Assembly (NCBI RefSeq): GCF_004664715.2
Contig: NC_051068.1
Coordinates: 53,392,953 to 53,456,952 of the forward strand
From: Peromyscus leucopus
Taxonomy: Eukaryota; Chordata; Mammalia; Rodentia; Cricetidae
Reading direction: 5' to 3'
DNA: 64,000 bases
Under the pieces are notes generated by a model, which had not been told where the DNA came from, did no database searches, and saw only the letters and a list, made by a program, of their open reading frames with translations. Position 1 is the first letter of the stretch. Each line of letters begins with the position of its first letter. Below are positions 37,206 through 50,644 of the stretch, piece by piece. A program made the position numbers and the translations under genes.

Positions 37206-39400
37206 TCACTGAATGTCAGTCTAATTAAAGATGTACTCAAAATATACTATGAAAGTGGGAGCACATGTGAGTGCATATATAGTTTGAAGATTGTAATGGT
37301 TAATTAACCACTCAGCTGTCAAAATGAAAAGCAACAAGCAAAAGCGAATCTGAGATGGAGAGAAACTCAACAGCTGGCGACATAAAGCATCTTTGAAACA
37401 TTGGCATTGTTACCACGGTGCCAGACGCAAAAGTAGGAGCAAATGATGCTGGGATTTTTTTTTTTATATATATAAAGGGAAGGGTAGATCTATGTTTTAA
37501 AAAGTCTTATAAAATTATTAAATTACTAAATTAAGAGACTAAGGGAAATGAACACTACTATATTTTAATACAAATAAAAACAAAATTAAAACACCAGTTC
37601 AGAAAATCAATTCACAGCAAAGTCTAGTCACCTACAGTATGCTAAATTTATAACTCTCATTTCCCTCACATTTAAGGAGAAACAGGGCAATTCTTATGAT
37701 GTCTTCCACATGATTTTGGAGGACATACTTAAAATGGATAAAATTTAAATATGTGAAATACCAAATACAAGATAAAAATCAACTGCCAGGCTACAAATTG
37801 AACCCATAACCATGCCGATCAAACAACATTAAGAATTCTATTACGCAGTGGCATGCATGAAGCAATGTGGCCAGAGTTCTGCACTCAAGAAGAACTGTTT
37901 TTACTATGATGTGTGGTTTTGTAGCTGCATACACTGTGTTCTGTGTTATGGTATCATATAATATCCTTCAGAAAAGAAAATATAATTACTTCCGTTGACA
38001 TAAAGACTTATGCTCTACACAAAAAGGTTTGGAAACAGTAGTGAGAGTATGCACTTGACACAGTAAAAAAAAATTGCTGCTTATGCAGAGTCTGTAATTC
38101 CATAAAAAAAGCCACAGCTGTCTACAGGAGTTGAGAAGAACAGAAAATTGGAAGTGATCAAAGCTGTGCTGCATTTGGCTCTCAGACCAAATGAGTAAAG
38201 ATACTTGCTGTTCTGGTGCAACTGAAATGGGAGAAATTGCAAATTCCCTGGGATAAAATGAATGAAAATTCAAATCAAATAAGAAACTGATATGACTAAG
38301 TTATGATACATAATTGAGTTTCATTAAAGCATATTAAGTGTGGTTTGTGTTCCCAGTGAGGCATAATCATAGCGAGAACTCATCATTCCAAAAAATGGCA
38401 AGAACTTCCAGCCATGAGGACACAGGAAATTATAGTTTTATTGGGAAGAACACACCGATCAAACCTAAGTATATTTCAACATTACTAAAACCTGTACAGT
38501 GAGTCTTAAAGGTGTCAAATGGGCCAAATGCATCAGCTTACGCATAATATGACCTCTCATGATGCTTAATTTTAAATATCAGAGGAAGAGGGATAAATTA
38601 AAACAGTTTGTGATAATGGGGCAATAAGAAGGGCTGAAAATGAAAGAGGAAGTTGGCAGAAAAATGTAACTAGGACTAAGCATAGATAATATTGCTAGAA
38701 TTATATTTATATTTGGATACTCAGAATATGCTCACAATGAAGATATTAGACTAAGATGGATGCCACATTGACTTTTGTATAATTGCTTAGTGATAAAAAT
38801 ATTTATAGACAAACCCAACCAGAGCATTATAAAGTTCACTATGAAACCAGTACTTTATCTTTCAAAGCTGGCAAGAATAGATATTTTTTATGAATACAAA
38901 TACAAAATTGGTTTTATCACATAGTAACAAATCAGATTTAGCAATGCACAAAGCTGTGAAACAATAGTGTAAAATGGGATTTATTAATTTGATTGGCATA
39001 GCAACATTGCATGATCAATTAAAATGTTTTACCACAGTAAAAGAATAAGAGTCAAATTAAACAATCCACTTAATCAGTGCAAAAAATCTTGTAAAGAAAT
39101 TCCATATTTGTCTACTTCTAAATAAGTTTTAAGAAAAGCAGAAATAGAAGATAACTACATTAGTTTTCCAGAAGACACCAACAAAACTTCTACAACTAAA
39201 AGTGTGTTAATAGTGTAAGGCAGGGTGCATTTGCCATCAGAGCACAGGCTTGTCCACCTATGTTTTAGTCAATGCTTGATTAATAGTAACTCAAAGAAGA
39301 AAAAATAATCAGAATACCCAGAAAGTGCAAAAAGATTGTGGTGATGTGGAAAATTCTAAATTTGTGCAATGATTTGTTACAACTGATAAAGTACGTTTAA
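37206..39400. other. AT-rich region, no gene recognised
   Basis: No supported coding region, RNA gene or named repeat. Confidence 0.5.
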
Positions 39401-39622
39401 TTTATTTTGTTGACACACATTCTCATGTATCCCAGGCTGGCCTTGAGCTTCACTACATAGCTGAGCATTAAATTAAACTTTTGATCATCCTGCCTCCACT
39501 TCTCAAGTTTTTGGATCATAGGTGTGTAGCATCATACCTGTATTATGAGGGGCTGGAGATCAAAGTCAGGGCCATGTGCATTTTAGGCAATCACTCTATC
39601 AACAGTGTTATATCCACAGCAT
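39400..39622 (-). mobile_element. B4 SINE, antisense, old
   Basis: An inverted B1-like half (catgtatcccaggctggcct) is followed by an inverted ID-like head (aggcaatcactctatcaaca). Confidence 0.65.
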
Positions 39623-40326
39623 TTTGGTGATTTATCAAGTTGCTAGTACACTAAGTTAGTAAGAAAATTCAGTTATAACTCTATATATTTTAAATAAGCA
39701 CTTGGAAAAGGAATTTTAATAAAAGAAGAATTTATAAATCACTGGGAAATATCTCTACTTAGCAAAAATTTATTGTAATTCGTGTATAATGTTATATTTA
39801 AAACTCAAAAGGAAGTAAGACAAATAATCAATACATCAGAAAATGATAAATAACCAAGATTATTAATTCACATTGCTAGAATAACTTTGTGAAACTAGAG
39901 TCCTCACTCATTTTTGTGTGAGAGAGTGTAAAGTCACACAATTTGGCTGGTCATGTGAAATAGTACACACAAACACCCTCACAATGAGCCTGTAATTCCA
40001 TTTTCTAGTGCATATGTTAAGTTTGTATCCCTCAGGGCCTCAGTGTCTCACTGGCTTTGAACATGCTGCTGTTCTCCAGGTAATTAGTCAAATCAAGACG
40101 TGGGTATATTGGAGGATGATGGGCTGGTAATCCAGTATAGCTGTTGACACTGTAAGATGTCAAGATAAGGACACAACAGGCATGCCTTATGAGCCATGTT
40201 GCAAATCATGAAAATTGGCTTATCCATAGGAGTTAGTTAGGAGAAAGCCAACCTAGAGAGCCACGCCATGCTGACATAACTCTGGCTCCAGGCTAGTCCC
40301 ACTAGAACTATGAGGCGATAGAATCC

Positions 40327-40327
<1 letters not shown>

Positions 40328-40363
<36 letters not shown>
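40328..40363. repeat. (TTA)n microsatellite
   Basis: Twelve TTA units at the A-tail side of the neighbouring B1. Probably grew from that tail. Confidence 0.95.
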
Positions 40364-40515
40364 TGGGGAGTTTTTTGAGACAGGGCTTCTCCATGTAGTT
40401 TTGGTTCCTGTCCTGGATCTTGCTCTATAGACCAGGCTGGCCTCGAACTCACTGAGACCCACCTGCCTCTGCCTCAGAGTGCTGGGATTAAAGGCGTGGG
40501 CCACCACGACCCAGC
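40364..40515 (-). mobile_element. B1 SINE, antisense
   Basis: Body from ttttttgagacagggcttct to cacgacccagc. An imperfect direct repeat (tagaatcctat / tagaagcctat) lies outside the TTA tract and the right end, so the TTA tract is part of the insertion. Confidence 0.93.
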
Positions 40516-40519
40516 TAGA

Positions 40520-42443
40520 AGCCTATATTCTTAAGCCAGCTAGGTTGTCCTATGCCCGTGGCTCTAGTAAGCAAATACACTCCTCAACCAAGAAAACTAC
40601 TATGTATTAACAAACCTACTTGGGATGGATGTAACGTCATCTTCTTCATGACAGTGAACAGAAAGGAAAGAGTGGTAACCAAAATGGTAGAAAACAAACT
40701 CCCGTGAGAGCCGCAACTGAATGCAACTGATCAAGAAATAGTTAATCATAGACTTTGATCAGGGTGTGGTCTCAGCCTTAGAGTAAAAAGAGGAATCTAG
40801 ACAAAAAAACAACAGCCACCCATTAATTTTTTATGATCTTATTGCTATGAGCACCAGTAGCAGTTCAACCAGATTCTGTAACTTGCTAAAATTGTTCTCT
40901 CCTTTGAACCATCGTCAGCCCTGGTAAGACTTCCCAGCTTTATAGATCAATGTTTCCTCCATGTGCAAATTCACTCTGCTCCAATCACTCTGGCCTTTCC
41001 TACTTCTAGAACTTACTGTGTAGACTTGTTTTAGACACCATAATTTGTTACTTTTCTCAGCCTAGTATCTTTGACTTGATAAGTTACAGCTTTCTCACAA
41101 CTTACGGGTCTCTGCCGAAATGCTTTGTGAGAGTTCTTTGTACTTCTCCATAAATAATAATCCTCACCACTCCCATTTGCTGCTTCATATTTAGTCAGAT
41201 AATTTAAAAGTGCTTAGAATTTGTATGTGTGTATGTGGGGCATGCATATGCACTTGGCATTTGATATTCAGCATTTGCAAATTCGTAAGTGATGAGTTTT
41301 ATTTAGAAATTGGGGGAAGAAAATTAAAATAGGAAGTATTATTTCATGCTTTGTCTTTTTGAAACCAAAAGTAACACTTTCAAAGTTGGTGTACAATTTA
41401 GCTCATTAAAATACAAACAAACAAAAGTACAAAACAAAACCTAGAACACTAACTGAATTGACCATAGTAGACATTTGTTAATGTGAGCCTGAATAAAAGT
41501 TTTATTTGAGGTTCTTAAAAAAATGAAAAGTGAAAAAAATTCTTTTAAATAACACATATGAGCAAAGAAGAACAAACTAATTATGATCAATTCATTTGAG
41601 GTTTCTATTAACTTAAAACATTCACTGATAATTTCATAAAGAATATAAATAATAAATAATGATAAAACAATGCATAGTCATGTAACTTAATAAGTAAGTT
41701 TTCATCTCATTCTTCTGAACTTGCACATATTATATAGCATTTATAAATTAATATTTTGAAGAAAACAATCCATACTAATTAATATCTTACATTTTTAGAG
41801 TGTTGAAAAACAGTAGCAGTTAAATTAAATGAAATATGTATCACTGTAGCACACAAAGTACAGAGCAAGGAATGATTTCTTATCTAAAACAGTCGTCTTG
41901 TTTGTTAAGTTGCTACTGACAGAACACCTGTCCAGCCATCTTAGTTCCTGTCTCCAGGCTAACCTGAAAATCTGATTCCAAGAACAGTGCAGAATGTTCT
42001 GCAAGCATCCAGGAAACTTGAAAAAAAAAACATCCAAAGCCTAAAACCCAACCCCGTTCTATAAAGACTAATAAAAGTGGCCACCTGCTTACCCACAAAG
42101 TCCTTCTCCTTCCTTCTAATCAAATTAAAGGTCCCAAATCAGTAAGAGAAGTGCTCTCATTATTTGCATAGTGTGAACCCTTTTGAGGTTTTCCCAAGCA
42201 CCCCTACCTCTGCTGTTGAGCTGATTTCCTCATCAGACTCCCGTTTTTCTTCTGTTCTCTAACAACTACCAGTACACTAAAATTGGATTCTTTTTTTTTT
42301 TTTTCAGGAAAACTGTGACAATTAAATAAGCAGTGCTGCATCATTTAGGTTATAACCCACATCTCAGGGTGATGATTTCTTAAGATTTTGATCACATCAA
42401 TTGCTGAAAGGATAGTCTGGATGCTTCTCAGTTATGTATGAGA

Positions 42444-42481
<38 letters not shown>

Positions 42482-42665
42482 TCAAGGCTGAATAAACAGA
42501 AAGTCATTAGTCTAAGACTGCTTCCATACTTTCATTTCTAACATATATAAAAATGACAAAAGGACTGAGAAAGAAATCAGGGAAATGACACCTTTCACAT
42601 CAGCCTCCAACCATATAAAATACCTTGGGAGTAAGTCTAACTGTAACTTTTTTTATTTCTGCTAA
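40520..42665. other. AT-rich region with (TG)n at 42446-42480, no gene recognised
   Basis: Only short open frames without recognisable domains. A TG microsatellite of about 17 units lies at 42446-42480. Confidence 0.5.
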
Positions 42666-42669
42666 TCTT

Positions 42670-44726
42670 TTTTCCAATTTAGTTTTTTTTTATTGATTCT
42701 TTGTGGATTTCATATCATGCATCTTGATCCCACTTATCTCCCCTTCCCTTCCCATCTGCCCTCTACTTTTGGAATCTCTACCCCAGGACAAAACAAAATA
42801 AAATTTAAAAGAAAAGAAAAATCTCATCCTGGAAGCTGTCCCATGACACAGTGGGTCACACAGTAAACCCTTCAGTCCATACATCTTTACTTGTAAATGT
42901 TCATTGCAATGATTCATTGGTCTGGTTCGAAGCCTCTGGTTTTTGCTACATCATCAATACTCAGCCCTCAGTGGGGCTCCTCTTGGATGTCCTATCGTTG
43001 TCCTGTGTCAAGGAGATCCTGAAATGTTGAGTTTGCTGGACCAGCCCCTTCTTGTGCTTCAGAAGATCCTAGATGGGGTGGACCCTGGAATGGGACAACT
43101 CTTATTTCTGGGTCTGGTGTTTTCTGGGTTGGTCAAACTGCCAGATCTTCCTCATCCTCACCCCCAGAGTGAGCTCTCTAGCACTGACCCAGCTAGCTCA
43201 CCCTATGTAATAGGCAGCCAGGGTCAGGTCTCCTCCTGATTCTCCTGCTCTCAAGTCCTCAGGCCAGCTCAACTACACCTAAAGCCCCAGGACCAGCTCT
43301 ACTGTGCTGCCCAGGTGAGATGTAGGGGCCACTTTGCCTAGTGCTACATTTGGTTAGAGGCATGGCCAGCTCTCTCTTGTGACTACAGGGCCAGCTCTGA
43401 GGCTTCTACCACATGCTTCAAGGGGCAGGAGTGGGTGCTTCTCTCACCCATACCACCACATGGCAGATGAGGGGCGGGGCCTGATCCTTGTGCCTATCAA
43501 TGAGGTCAGATCTACTGTGCTGCCCAGGTGAGGTGCAGGCCCGCTCTCCTGAGAGCTGCATCGGGTGAGGAGCAGGATCAATTCTCTTGCTAGCTGCAGG
43601 TGGCAAGGGCATCTCTCCCTCACCCTCACCACCACTTGGCAGATGAGGGGTGCAGGCATAACCTCTCCCTCTCCAGCAGGGTCAGCACTACTATGCTGCT
43701 CAGGCAAGGTTGAGGGCCTGCCTTACTGAATGCTGCAACCAGTGAAGGGCAGGGCCAGCTCTTCCACTCTCATGGTCCAGAGACCAGTTCTGCTTGCCAC
43801 AGGCACCAAGGGGAGAGGGGTAAGGCGAGGCATCTCTCCCCTGCTAACCTTGCCACAAGACAGACAAGTAGTGGGATCAGCTCTCCCACATTCATGCCCT
43901 GGGCCAGGCTCACCCATGTCCCTGCCAACAGGGCCAGCTCTACTGTGCTTTCCAGGCATGGTGCAGGACCTACTCTCCCTGATCCCTCAGCCAGTGAGGT
44001 GTCAGACCAGTTCACTGACTCTCATGACCTCAGGTCCAGCTCTCCCACCTGCTACAAGTGGTGAGGGGTAGTGAGGTGGCGAGGACCTCTCCTCCTCGCT
44101 CTCATCACCATGTGGCAGAGGAGAGGCAGGGCTGTGTGGCAGCTCACATTCTCAGGGCGGCCAGCACACTCACACCCTGCCAGCAGGATCAGCTCTTCTG
44201 TGCTGCCCAGGTGAGATGCAGGGCCTGCTCTCCCCAGGGTTGCCGCCAATGAGGAGCAGGGGTCAGCTCTGAGCTGCTGCAAGTGGTAAGGGGCAAGTGA
44301 GGGGGCATCTTTCCCTCACCCTCATCACCACATGGTGGACAAGGGGTGAGGGACCAGCCTGCTTCCATGATCTCAGGGCAGGCTTACCTGAACCCTTGCC
44401 TGCAGGGTCAGTACTAGAGTGCTGCCCAGAGGAGGTGCAGGGCCTGCTTTCCTGAATGCTGCAGCTGGGGAGTGGCAGGATTAGTCTTTCCATTCTCATG
44501 AGCCAGGGACCCAGTCTCCCACTTGCTGCAGGCAGCGAGGGGGAAGGAGCCAGGGGGGAAGGGGGGGTCGTCTCTCCCTGGCCCATACAGCTGCTAGCTC
44601 TCTCATGTTTACACCCTCCGGGCCAACTCACCCCTGCCATCCCGAGCAGGGTCAACTCTACTGTGTTGCCCACTTGAGGTGCAGGGTCATAGTGCCACAG
44701 TGTGTGAGATGCTGGACCAGTTTACG

Positions 44727-44764
<38 letters not shown>

Positions 44765-46090
44765 TTTGTTTGTTTTATCAAGACAAAGTTTCTCTGTGAA
44801 ACAGTCTTGGCTGTCCTGGAACTTTCTCTGTAGACCAGGCTGGCCTCAAACTCACAGAGATCTGCCTGCCTCGGCTTCCCAAGTGCTGGGATTAAAGATG
44901 TGTGCCACTACCACCTGGCATTCATTGGTTCTTATGACCTCAGTGACACCTTTCCTGCCTGCCTTTCATGGTGAGGGATGAGGGGAGAGAGCAGGAGAGA
45001 CATCTCCTTGCTCATAGTACCATATGACAGATGAGGGGCAGGTCCAGATCTCCCATGCTCACATTCTTGGGTCTGTCTCAACTGTGTCCCCTGTGAACAG
45101 TCAGCTCCACTCTGCTGCCTAGGCGAGGTTCAGGGCCTGCTCTCATAGTAATGCTGCAGTTGGTGAGGGGCTGGGTCAGATCTCCCACCTGCCATAGGTA
45201 TTGGAGCCCACTAGGTTTCCTAGTGGCTGTACCCAGCAGCACTGCATAAGAGGTTGATTGGACCATGGGCCTGAGTATCAGGTGTTTGGAAGGGTCTACA
45301 CTTGACTGTAACTAGCAGCGGGGAGGTCTTTTGCTCCACTCCTTGGCATTGTTATCAATAGACCTTTGGAATAAAGTTCTGGGCTGGTGAATAAGGTTCC
45401 AGGCCCACCTGAGTCTATCCTGTGTTTCCTCTCTCCTCTATTTCTAACTAAGTCTCTTTTTCATTTCTCAAGAATCCCTGGGGTAAATAAATGTGGGGGC
45501 TGGTCTGCCACACATAGGTAGTGAGGGGTGAGGGCATCTTTCCCTCACCCATGCCACATGGCAGACGAAGGGGGTGGGACCAGCTTTCCCATTCCCAGAC
45601 CCTCAGGGTCAGCTCTGTCCTGCAGCCAGGTGAGGTGCAGGATCCACTCTCTCTAGAGCTGCAACTGCTGAGGGGCAGGACCAGTTCTCCTCGTGGTGCT
45701 GCAGCTAGTAAGGGGTGGCTCCAACTCTCTGCGGCCCCATCCTCTCTGCTTTCAGTGATAACAGGAGTCCACACATGAACACAGACCATAGCGGCAGGAG
45801 GGCCAAGGTCACAGACATGGCTCTTGGCCAAGGCTCAGGCCAGGACATCACTGTGGCCCCAGGTGATAAGCAGATCAATCAGCTCAACCCACTCCTCACT
45901 GCCATAGCTCTTCAGATCTGCCTCTCTCCACAGGACATGGATCATGCTGTCTCTCTAATCTTCCATACCCCACCATAGATTTGCTCACTATAATAGAGCC
46001 CATTTTTTTTTCCCTCTGGGTCTGGAGTGGATAGCCTAGGACCCCCATGTGGATTTTGTCTCCCATCTCCCGTTCAGTCTTACTCAAAAC
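42670..46090. repeat. Longest copy of GC-rich dispersed repeat with internal tandem units
   Basis: The left end (tttttttttattgattctttg) looks like an inverted A-tailed 3' end, so the copy may have been retrotransposed in minus orientation. From 43250 to 45760 a unit recurs about nine times, marked by variants of ctactgtgctgcccaggtga at about 43296, 43503, 43690, 43940, 44195, 44412, 44655, 45105 and 45620. Spacing is about 190-260 bp apart from the B1-interrupted step. The right part has the acatgaacacagaccata module and ends near 46090. Open frames on both strands are accidental. Confidence 0.75.
44727..44919 (-). mobile_element. B1 SINE, antisense, inside GC-rich repeat
   Basis: A T run of about 37, a (GTTT) segment, then a B1 body ending ccacctggc. 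It interrupts one of the tandem units. Confidence 0.95.
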
Positions 46091-46619
46091 TGTAACATTT
46101 GTAATGGATACATATTTTGTAACAAATAGTTGCAAGAAGATTTAGTCAAGTATAAGCAGGTAACAGCAGATCTTGGCCAAACAGAGTAAACATTTAGCTA
46201 TATCTAAGAATTATTGTTTCCCTATGATGCTTCTATGTCCAGCTGATAAAATCTGGCTACTTATGAAACTCTTCTGTTTCTGACAACTGTCCAATTCATG
46301 ACATGTTCTTTACTCAAAACATACACGCATGCACATACAAGCAAACAAAGAAAAAACTAAAATTTCTAACATTGTATGTGTATGTGTCTGTGAGACAGAG
46401 ACATCGAGGACATTCAAATTGGAGAATTATATATTGTATTTTCCCATTATCTTTAGAAGCCAAAATATTAATTGATTAATTTAATTTGCATTTATGAACA
46501 CATCTAGTTCAATTTATTATCATATGAAGTTAACCTTTCTTTTAAAAATGTCTTATTAGGTTGCATTTCTATACAAAAATGACTGTCTCTTTATGACATT
46601 TTCATAGTGTACACTCATC
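46091..46619. other. AT-rich spacer
   Basis: No gene or named repeat recognised. Confidence 0.4.
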
Positions 46620-47664
46620 ACCAGCTCTGAAACAGACCTCTTGCAGGGGCCTGTCTTCCTGCCCAACCTCCATTTCCTGGGGACTCAGCTGAAACTTACT
46701 GTGTGAACACAGCTTTCCTGCTTCCTGCAGATCTTTTCGGACTTCTCTTCTAGCCCATCCCCATTCCTTCCTGTCAGTTCCTAATATCCAGATACAATTT
46801 CTGCCAAGGATGGTCAGTGGCCACTTCTGGCAGTGACTCAGGTAGGTGATTTCCACTGCCCTTCCTGTCCTTCATTACAATCTCACCAGTCTCATTCTTA
46901 TTCTTGTGGCACACTGTTTGTAGGGGCCTCCCCCTTCCCCCTTCCATTCCCTAGGGACTCCACTGAACCATGCCTTGAGCCCAGCTTTTCTTCTCCCAGT
47001 GCACCCTACAGAATACCCTTCTAGTCCATTTCCTTTTCTTCCTGACCTCCCCAATACCTAGAAATAGTCTCTACTTAGGATCCCCCACGGCTACATTTAC
47101 ACCTGGCAGGTACTCAGGCAGGTGAATCACATTATCATTCCGATTCTTTATGATCTCTCCGTTCTCACCCTCAGCCCAATAACACTCAGCCCATTAACAA
47201 CATTCTTACAGGAGCCCCTCCTCCCACCTCAACTCCACTGGAGACTCCAACTCTTGATTCAGAACCAGGTCCCACTGTGGAAAAACTGTTTCTCTAGGTA
47301 ATTCTTTGCCTTACTGCAATGTACTTGCAGGATCCTCCCTGCCCACCACATCACTGACTTCCTTTGGACCCTGCCTCTTAGAGTGAACAGGATCCCCCTA
47401 ACTTTTTCCTGCAGCCCCTCTTTGTCTTTTTTCCTTGCCCACCTCTATTCCTCTTTACCACTCACCAACCTGTAGAAGCACCCTCTGTCAAGAAACCCAC
47501 AGTGACTACACTTTTCTAAGATCCAGAGAGAGAGGAACAGAAATCAAGGAACAGAACACATAACCAATTGAGATAAGCCCAGATATCAACACCTAGATAC
47601 ATCATAACCCCAACACCAGATGTCTAGTTAGCATAAAAACCCAATTGTTAATAGCTAAGACAAT
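46620..47664 (+). promoter_or_regulatory. L1 5' UTR with about four monomers
   Basis: A unit of roughly 200-250 bp recurs, with landmarks of the type cagtgactcaggtaggtgat (46831) and ggtactcaggcaggtgaatc (47109). It leads into ORF1 at 47665. The monomer type differs from that at 3915-4512, so it is another L1 lineage. Related sequence occurs at 25636-26580. Confidence 0.7.
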
Positions 47665-48388
47665 ATGACTTCACCAGAATCCAGTCACCCTACTGCAGCA
47701 GGTGCTAAGAAACTCAATAGAGCTGAAGCCCAAGACAAGGACTTTAAAATAGCTATTATGAATATGTTGAAGGTGATGACATAAATAAATACTTTAACAA
47801 ACACCGTGAAACATAAACAGTAGAATGAAATTAATCCAAGATATGAAAGTCTAATCTAATAAAAAATAGAATCACTAAAGAAACTCCAACCTGAGATAAA
47901 ACTGGAAATGAAAAACTTAGGCAGTCAAACAAAATTCTCAGATTTGAGCTGCATCAACAAGACACAGAAGCAAGAATCTAAGGCATTGAAGATAAAGTAG
48001 AAAATATGGATACCTCAGTCAAAGAAAAATGTTAAATCTAAAAAAAAAATATAGGCACAAAACATTCAGGAAATCTGGGGCAATATGAAAAGACTAAGTC
48101 TAAGAATAATATCTATAAAGGAAGGGAGAGAAACCCACATCCAGGGTACAGAAAGCATTTTCAACAAAATCACAGAAGAAAATTTTCCTAACCTATAAAG
48201 TAGGTGCCTATCAAGGTACAAGAAGCATACAGAACACCAAATAGACTAGACCAGAAAAGAAATTTCCCCATAACACATAATAATCAAAACACTAAATGTT
48301 CAGAACAAAGAAAGAATATTAAAAGCTGCAATGGAAAAAGACCAAGTAACATGTAAACTCAAACCCATTAGAATCAAACTGACTTCTG
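47665..48388 (+). pseudogene. L1 ORF1, first part
   Basis: The ATG at 47665 begins MTSPESSHPTAAGAKKLNR, an L1 ORF1 N-terminus, and soon meets a stop (after about 40 codons). Later remnants include NKERILKAAMEKDQVTCKLK (about 48295-48355), which marks the RRM/C-terminal junction. The frame is cut at about 48388 by an insertion and resumes at 49684. Confidence 0.8.
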
Positions 48389-49683
48389 CTACAGGGCTGG
48401 GCATGCAACCAAGGAATCTGCAGTGGCAGACAGGAAGGAGAGTGAAGACTGCCTACTTAATTCCTAGGCCAGCAGGCCAGAAGGTTCCCTGGTGAAGAGT
48501 GCCTTCAGGTATAGACAGCTGACACAATGGGATGAGGTAAAGGAGGAAGGCTAGGTCCTACAAAGGATTACAGATTCCTGGAGTATGGAGGGAGAGAGGG
48601 AAGACCAGACCTAAAAATACAAATATGGTATATATTCACTTTTGTATGATGTTAGCTATTAAGCCTTCAAAAAGCATGTTAAAATCCAAATAATCATTAA
48701 GGTTGCATATAGAGTGAGGGACTTCAGGGAGTTTCCTAGGAAGGGAAAATACATTAGATAGTTTTGGATGGACGGGGAGGAGGGCACTGGGGTTGGAGGA
48801 TTTAATAGGAAGGGGTAAGGAGGAAACAGTAAGGGAGGGAAGCTAGAATTAAGGGGCATTTGAAAGGTCTTAAGAAACCTAATAGAATAAAAGCTTCCTA
48901 AATATTTATACATGTATGAAAGTGATCTAAATGAAACCACCAATAAGTGTGAGAAATAGAGCCTCAAATGTATATCTCTCATCACCAAATAAAGCTTAGA
49001 GTTCCGGGAATGGGTTATAATATCTCATGGATATTACACACATATTAACTTACAGAGACTGTGCAATATGCACATGGTCTGAATGGATCTAGGCCAGTTG
49101 TGGTCACAGTGCTGACATGGGAAGTAGTTATAAGGCCCCATCCCTAACAGAGGCTTTATCCATTTGATAACTGCTCACAAAGAAAAAAATATCTTTCTTC
49201 AATGGAGTCTCACTGAGTACACACACACTCTTAAAGTCAACAGGCCCAGCAGTAGATGGCTAACACGAAACAATGTTATTTTATGGATGTCTTTGTCTCA
49301 TGATGTGTGGATTTGGGTGCATACTGAAGTGGGAAGAGCTGTGAGGAACTGGGGGAGGAGAAACCATAATCAGAATATATTGTATGCAGAAATTATTATC
49401 CATTAAAATGTGTTATTTAGTCAGTTATAGTGATATACATCTGTAAATTTGGCCCCAAGAGGTTGAGATGATTGTTATGGGTTCCATGACAGCATAGGCT
49501 GTAGAGTGAGACTTTGCCATTAAAAAGAGAAGAGAAAGATATTTTATTCTTTTTAGAGTAAATGAGCATCACCATATGTAAGATGAAAAGCAATTAATGT
49601 ATAAATGAGTAAATTTGTGAACCATATGAATTACTGTTTGTGGAGGAAGATTAAAAAGTTATATAAAATATGTTAAGAAATAA
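48389..49683 (+). mobile_element. Insertion in L1 ORF1, carrying another L1 3' end
   Basis: The middle part (about 48610-49410) is L1 ORF2 terminus plus 3' UTR, ending cataatcagaatatattgta. After it comes a diverged sense B1-like SINE (about 49418-49540). Near the edges lie tgacttctg (48380-48388) and tgacgcctg (49684-49692), 7 of 9 matching, a possible target duplication. The outer ORF1 reads on across it. Confidence 0.6.
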
Positions 49684-50640
49684 TGACGCCTGACCTAGAA
49701 GCTAACAAGGCCTGGGCAGTTGTTCTACAAATTCTAAGAGACTACAGATGCCAGCCCAGACTACTATACATGGCAAAACTATCAACCACAATAGACAGAG
49801 AAAGAAAAACATTTCAGAATAAGACTAAATTTAAGCATTCTATCTAAAATTCCAGCTCTACAGATGGTTATAGAAGGAAGACTTCAATATGAAGACATTA
49901 GCTACATCCAAGAAAGCACTAGGAATAGATAATTCAAGACCAACAAATTGAAGGAGTGGGAAAACACCACACCGTAACAACAAAATAGGAATCAGTAGTC
50001 ATTGCTCAATGATAACAATCAATATTGATGGTCCCAATATCTCCTTCAAAAAAAAAAAAGGACGCAGAATAACTGATTAATTTAGAAAACAACATGCAGC
50101 TTTCTGTTGCATCCAAGAAATATACCTTGCCATCAAGGATAAACATCACTTCATGGTAAAAGGATGGGAGAAGATATTCTAATCAATTGGACCTAAGAAG
50201 CAAGCAAGTATAGCCATTTTAATGTCTGACAAAGAAGACTTCAAGCCAAAACTAATTCAAAGAGATAGAAAAGGACATTACATACTCATCAGAGGAAAAT
50301 CCACCAAGAGTATATTGTAATTATAAACATCTACACACCAAATACAAATCTACACACCCAAGTTCATAAAAGAAACACTACTAAAGTTTAAAGCTCATAT
50401 TGACCCTCACACAGTGATAGTGGGTGACTTTAATATCCCTCTCTCATCAGAAGACAGGTCATGCAGACAAAACCTAACCAGAGAAATGCTGGAGTTAAAT
50501 AACATGATAAACCAAATGGACCTAGCAGATATTTAAAGAACATTACACCAAAACACAAAAGAATATAACTTCTCATCAGCTCATGGAGTTTTCTTCAGAA
50601 TAGACTACATACTTGGGCAAAAAACAAATCTCAAGAGACA
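49684..50640 (+). pseudogene. L1 ORF1 end and ORF2 endonuclease fragment
   Basis: Starts with an ORF1 C-terminal stretch (TPDLEANKAWAVVLQILRD), which continues the segment lost at 48388. ORF2 begins near 49990, and an endonuclease-like part at about 50400-50600 contains HTVIVGDFNIPLS and NQMDLADI. The segment ends at about 50640 without the RT. Many stops are present. Confidence 0.8.
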
Positions 50641-50644
50641 TAAA

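Noticed and set aside
43250..45760. GC-rich stretch as a CpG island or gene promoter with exons
   Set aside because: The sequence is made of diverged repeat units found elsewhere in the window, and open frames exist on both strands without domains or splice evidence.
43250..45760. CRISPR-like array
   Set aside because: Units are 190-260 bp, diverged along their whole length, and lack short identical repeats with unique spacers. The organism is a mammal.
46620..49410. HAL1-type element (L1 with ORF1 but no ORF2)
   Set aside because: ORF1 and then ORF2 resume at 49684 in order, so the apparent lack of ORF2 comes from an insertion.
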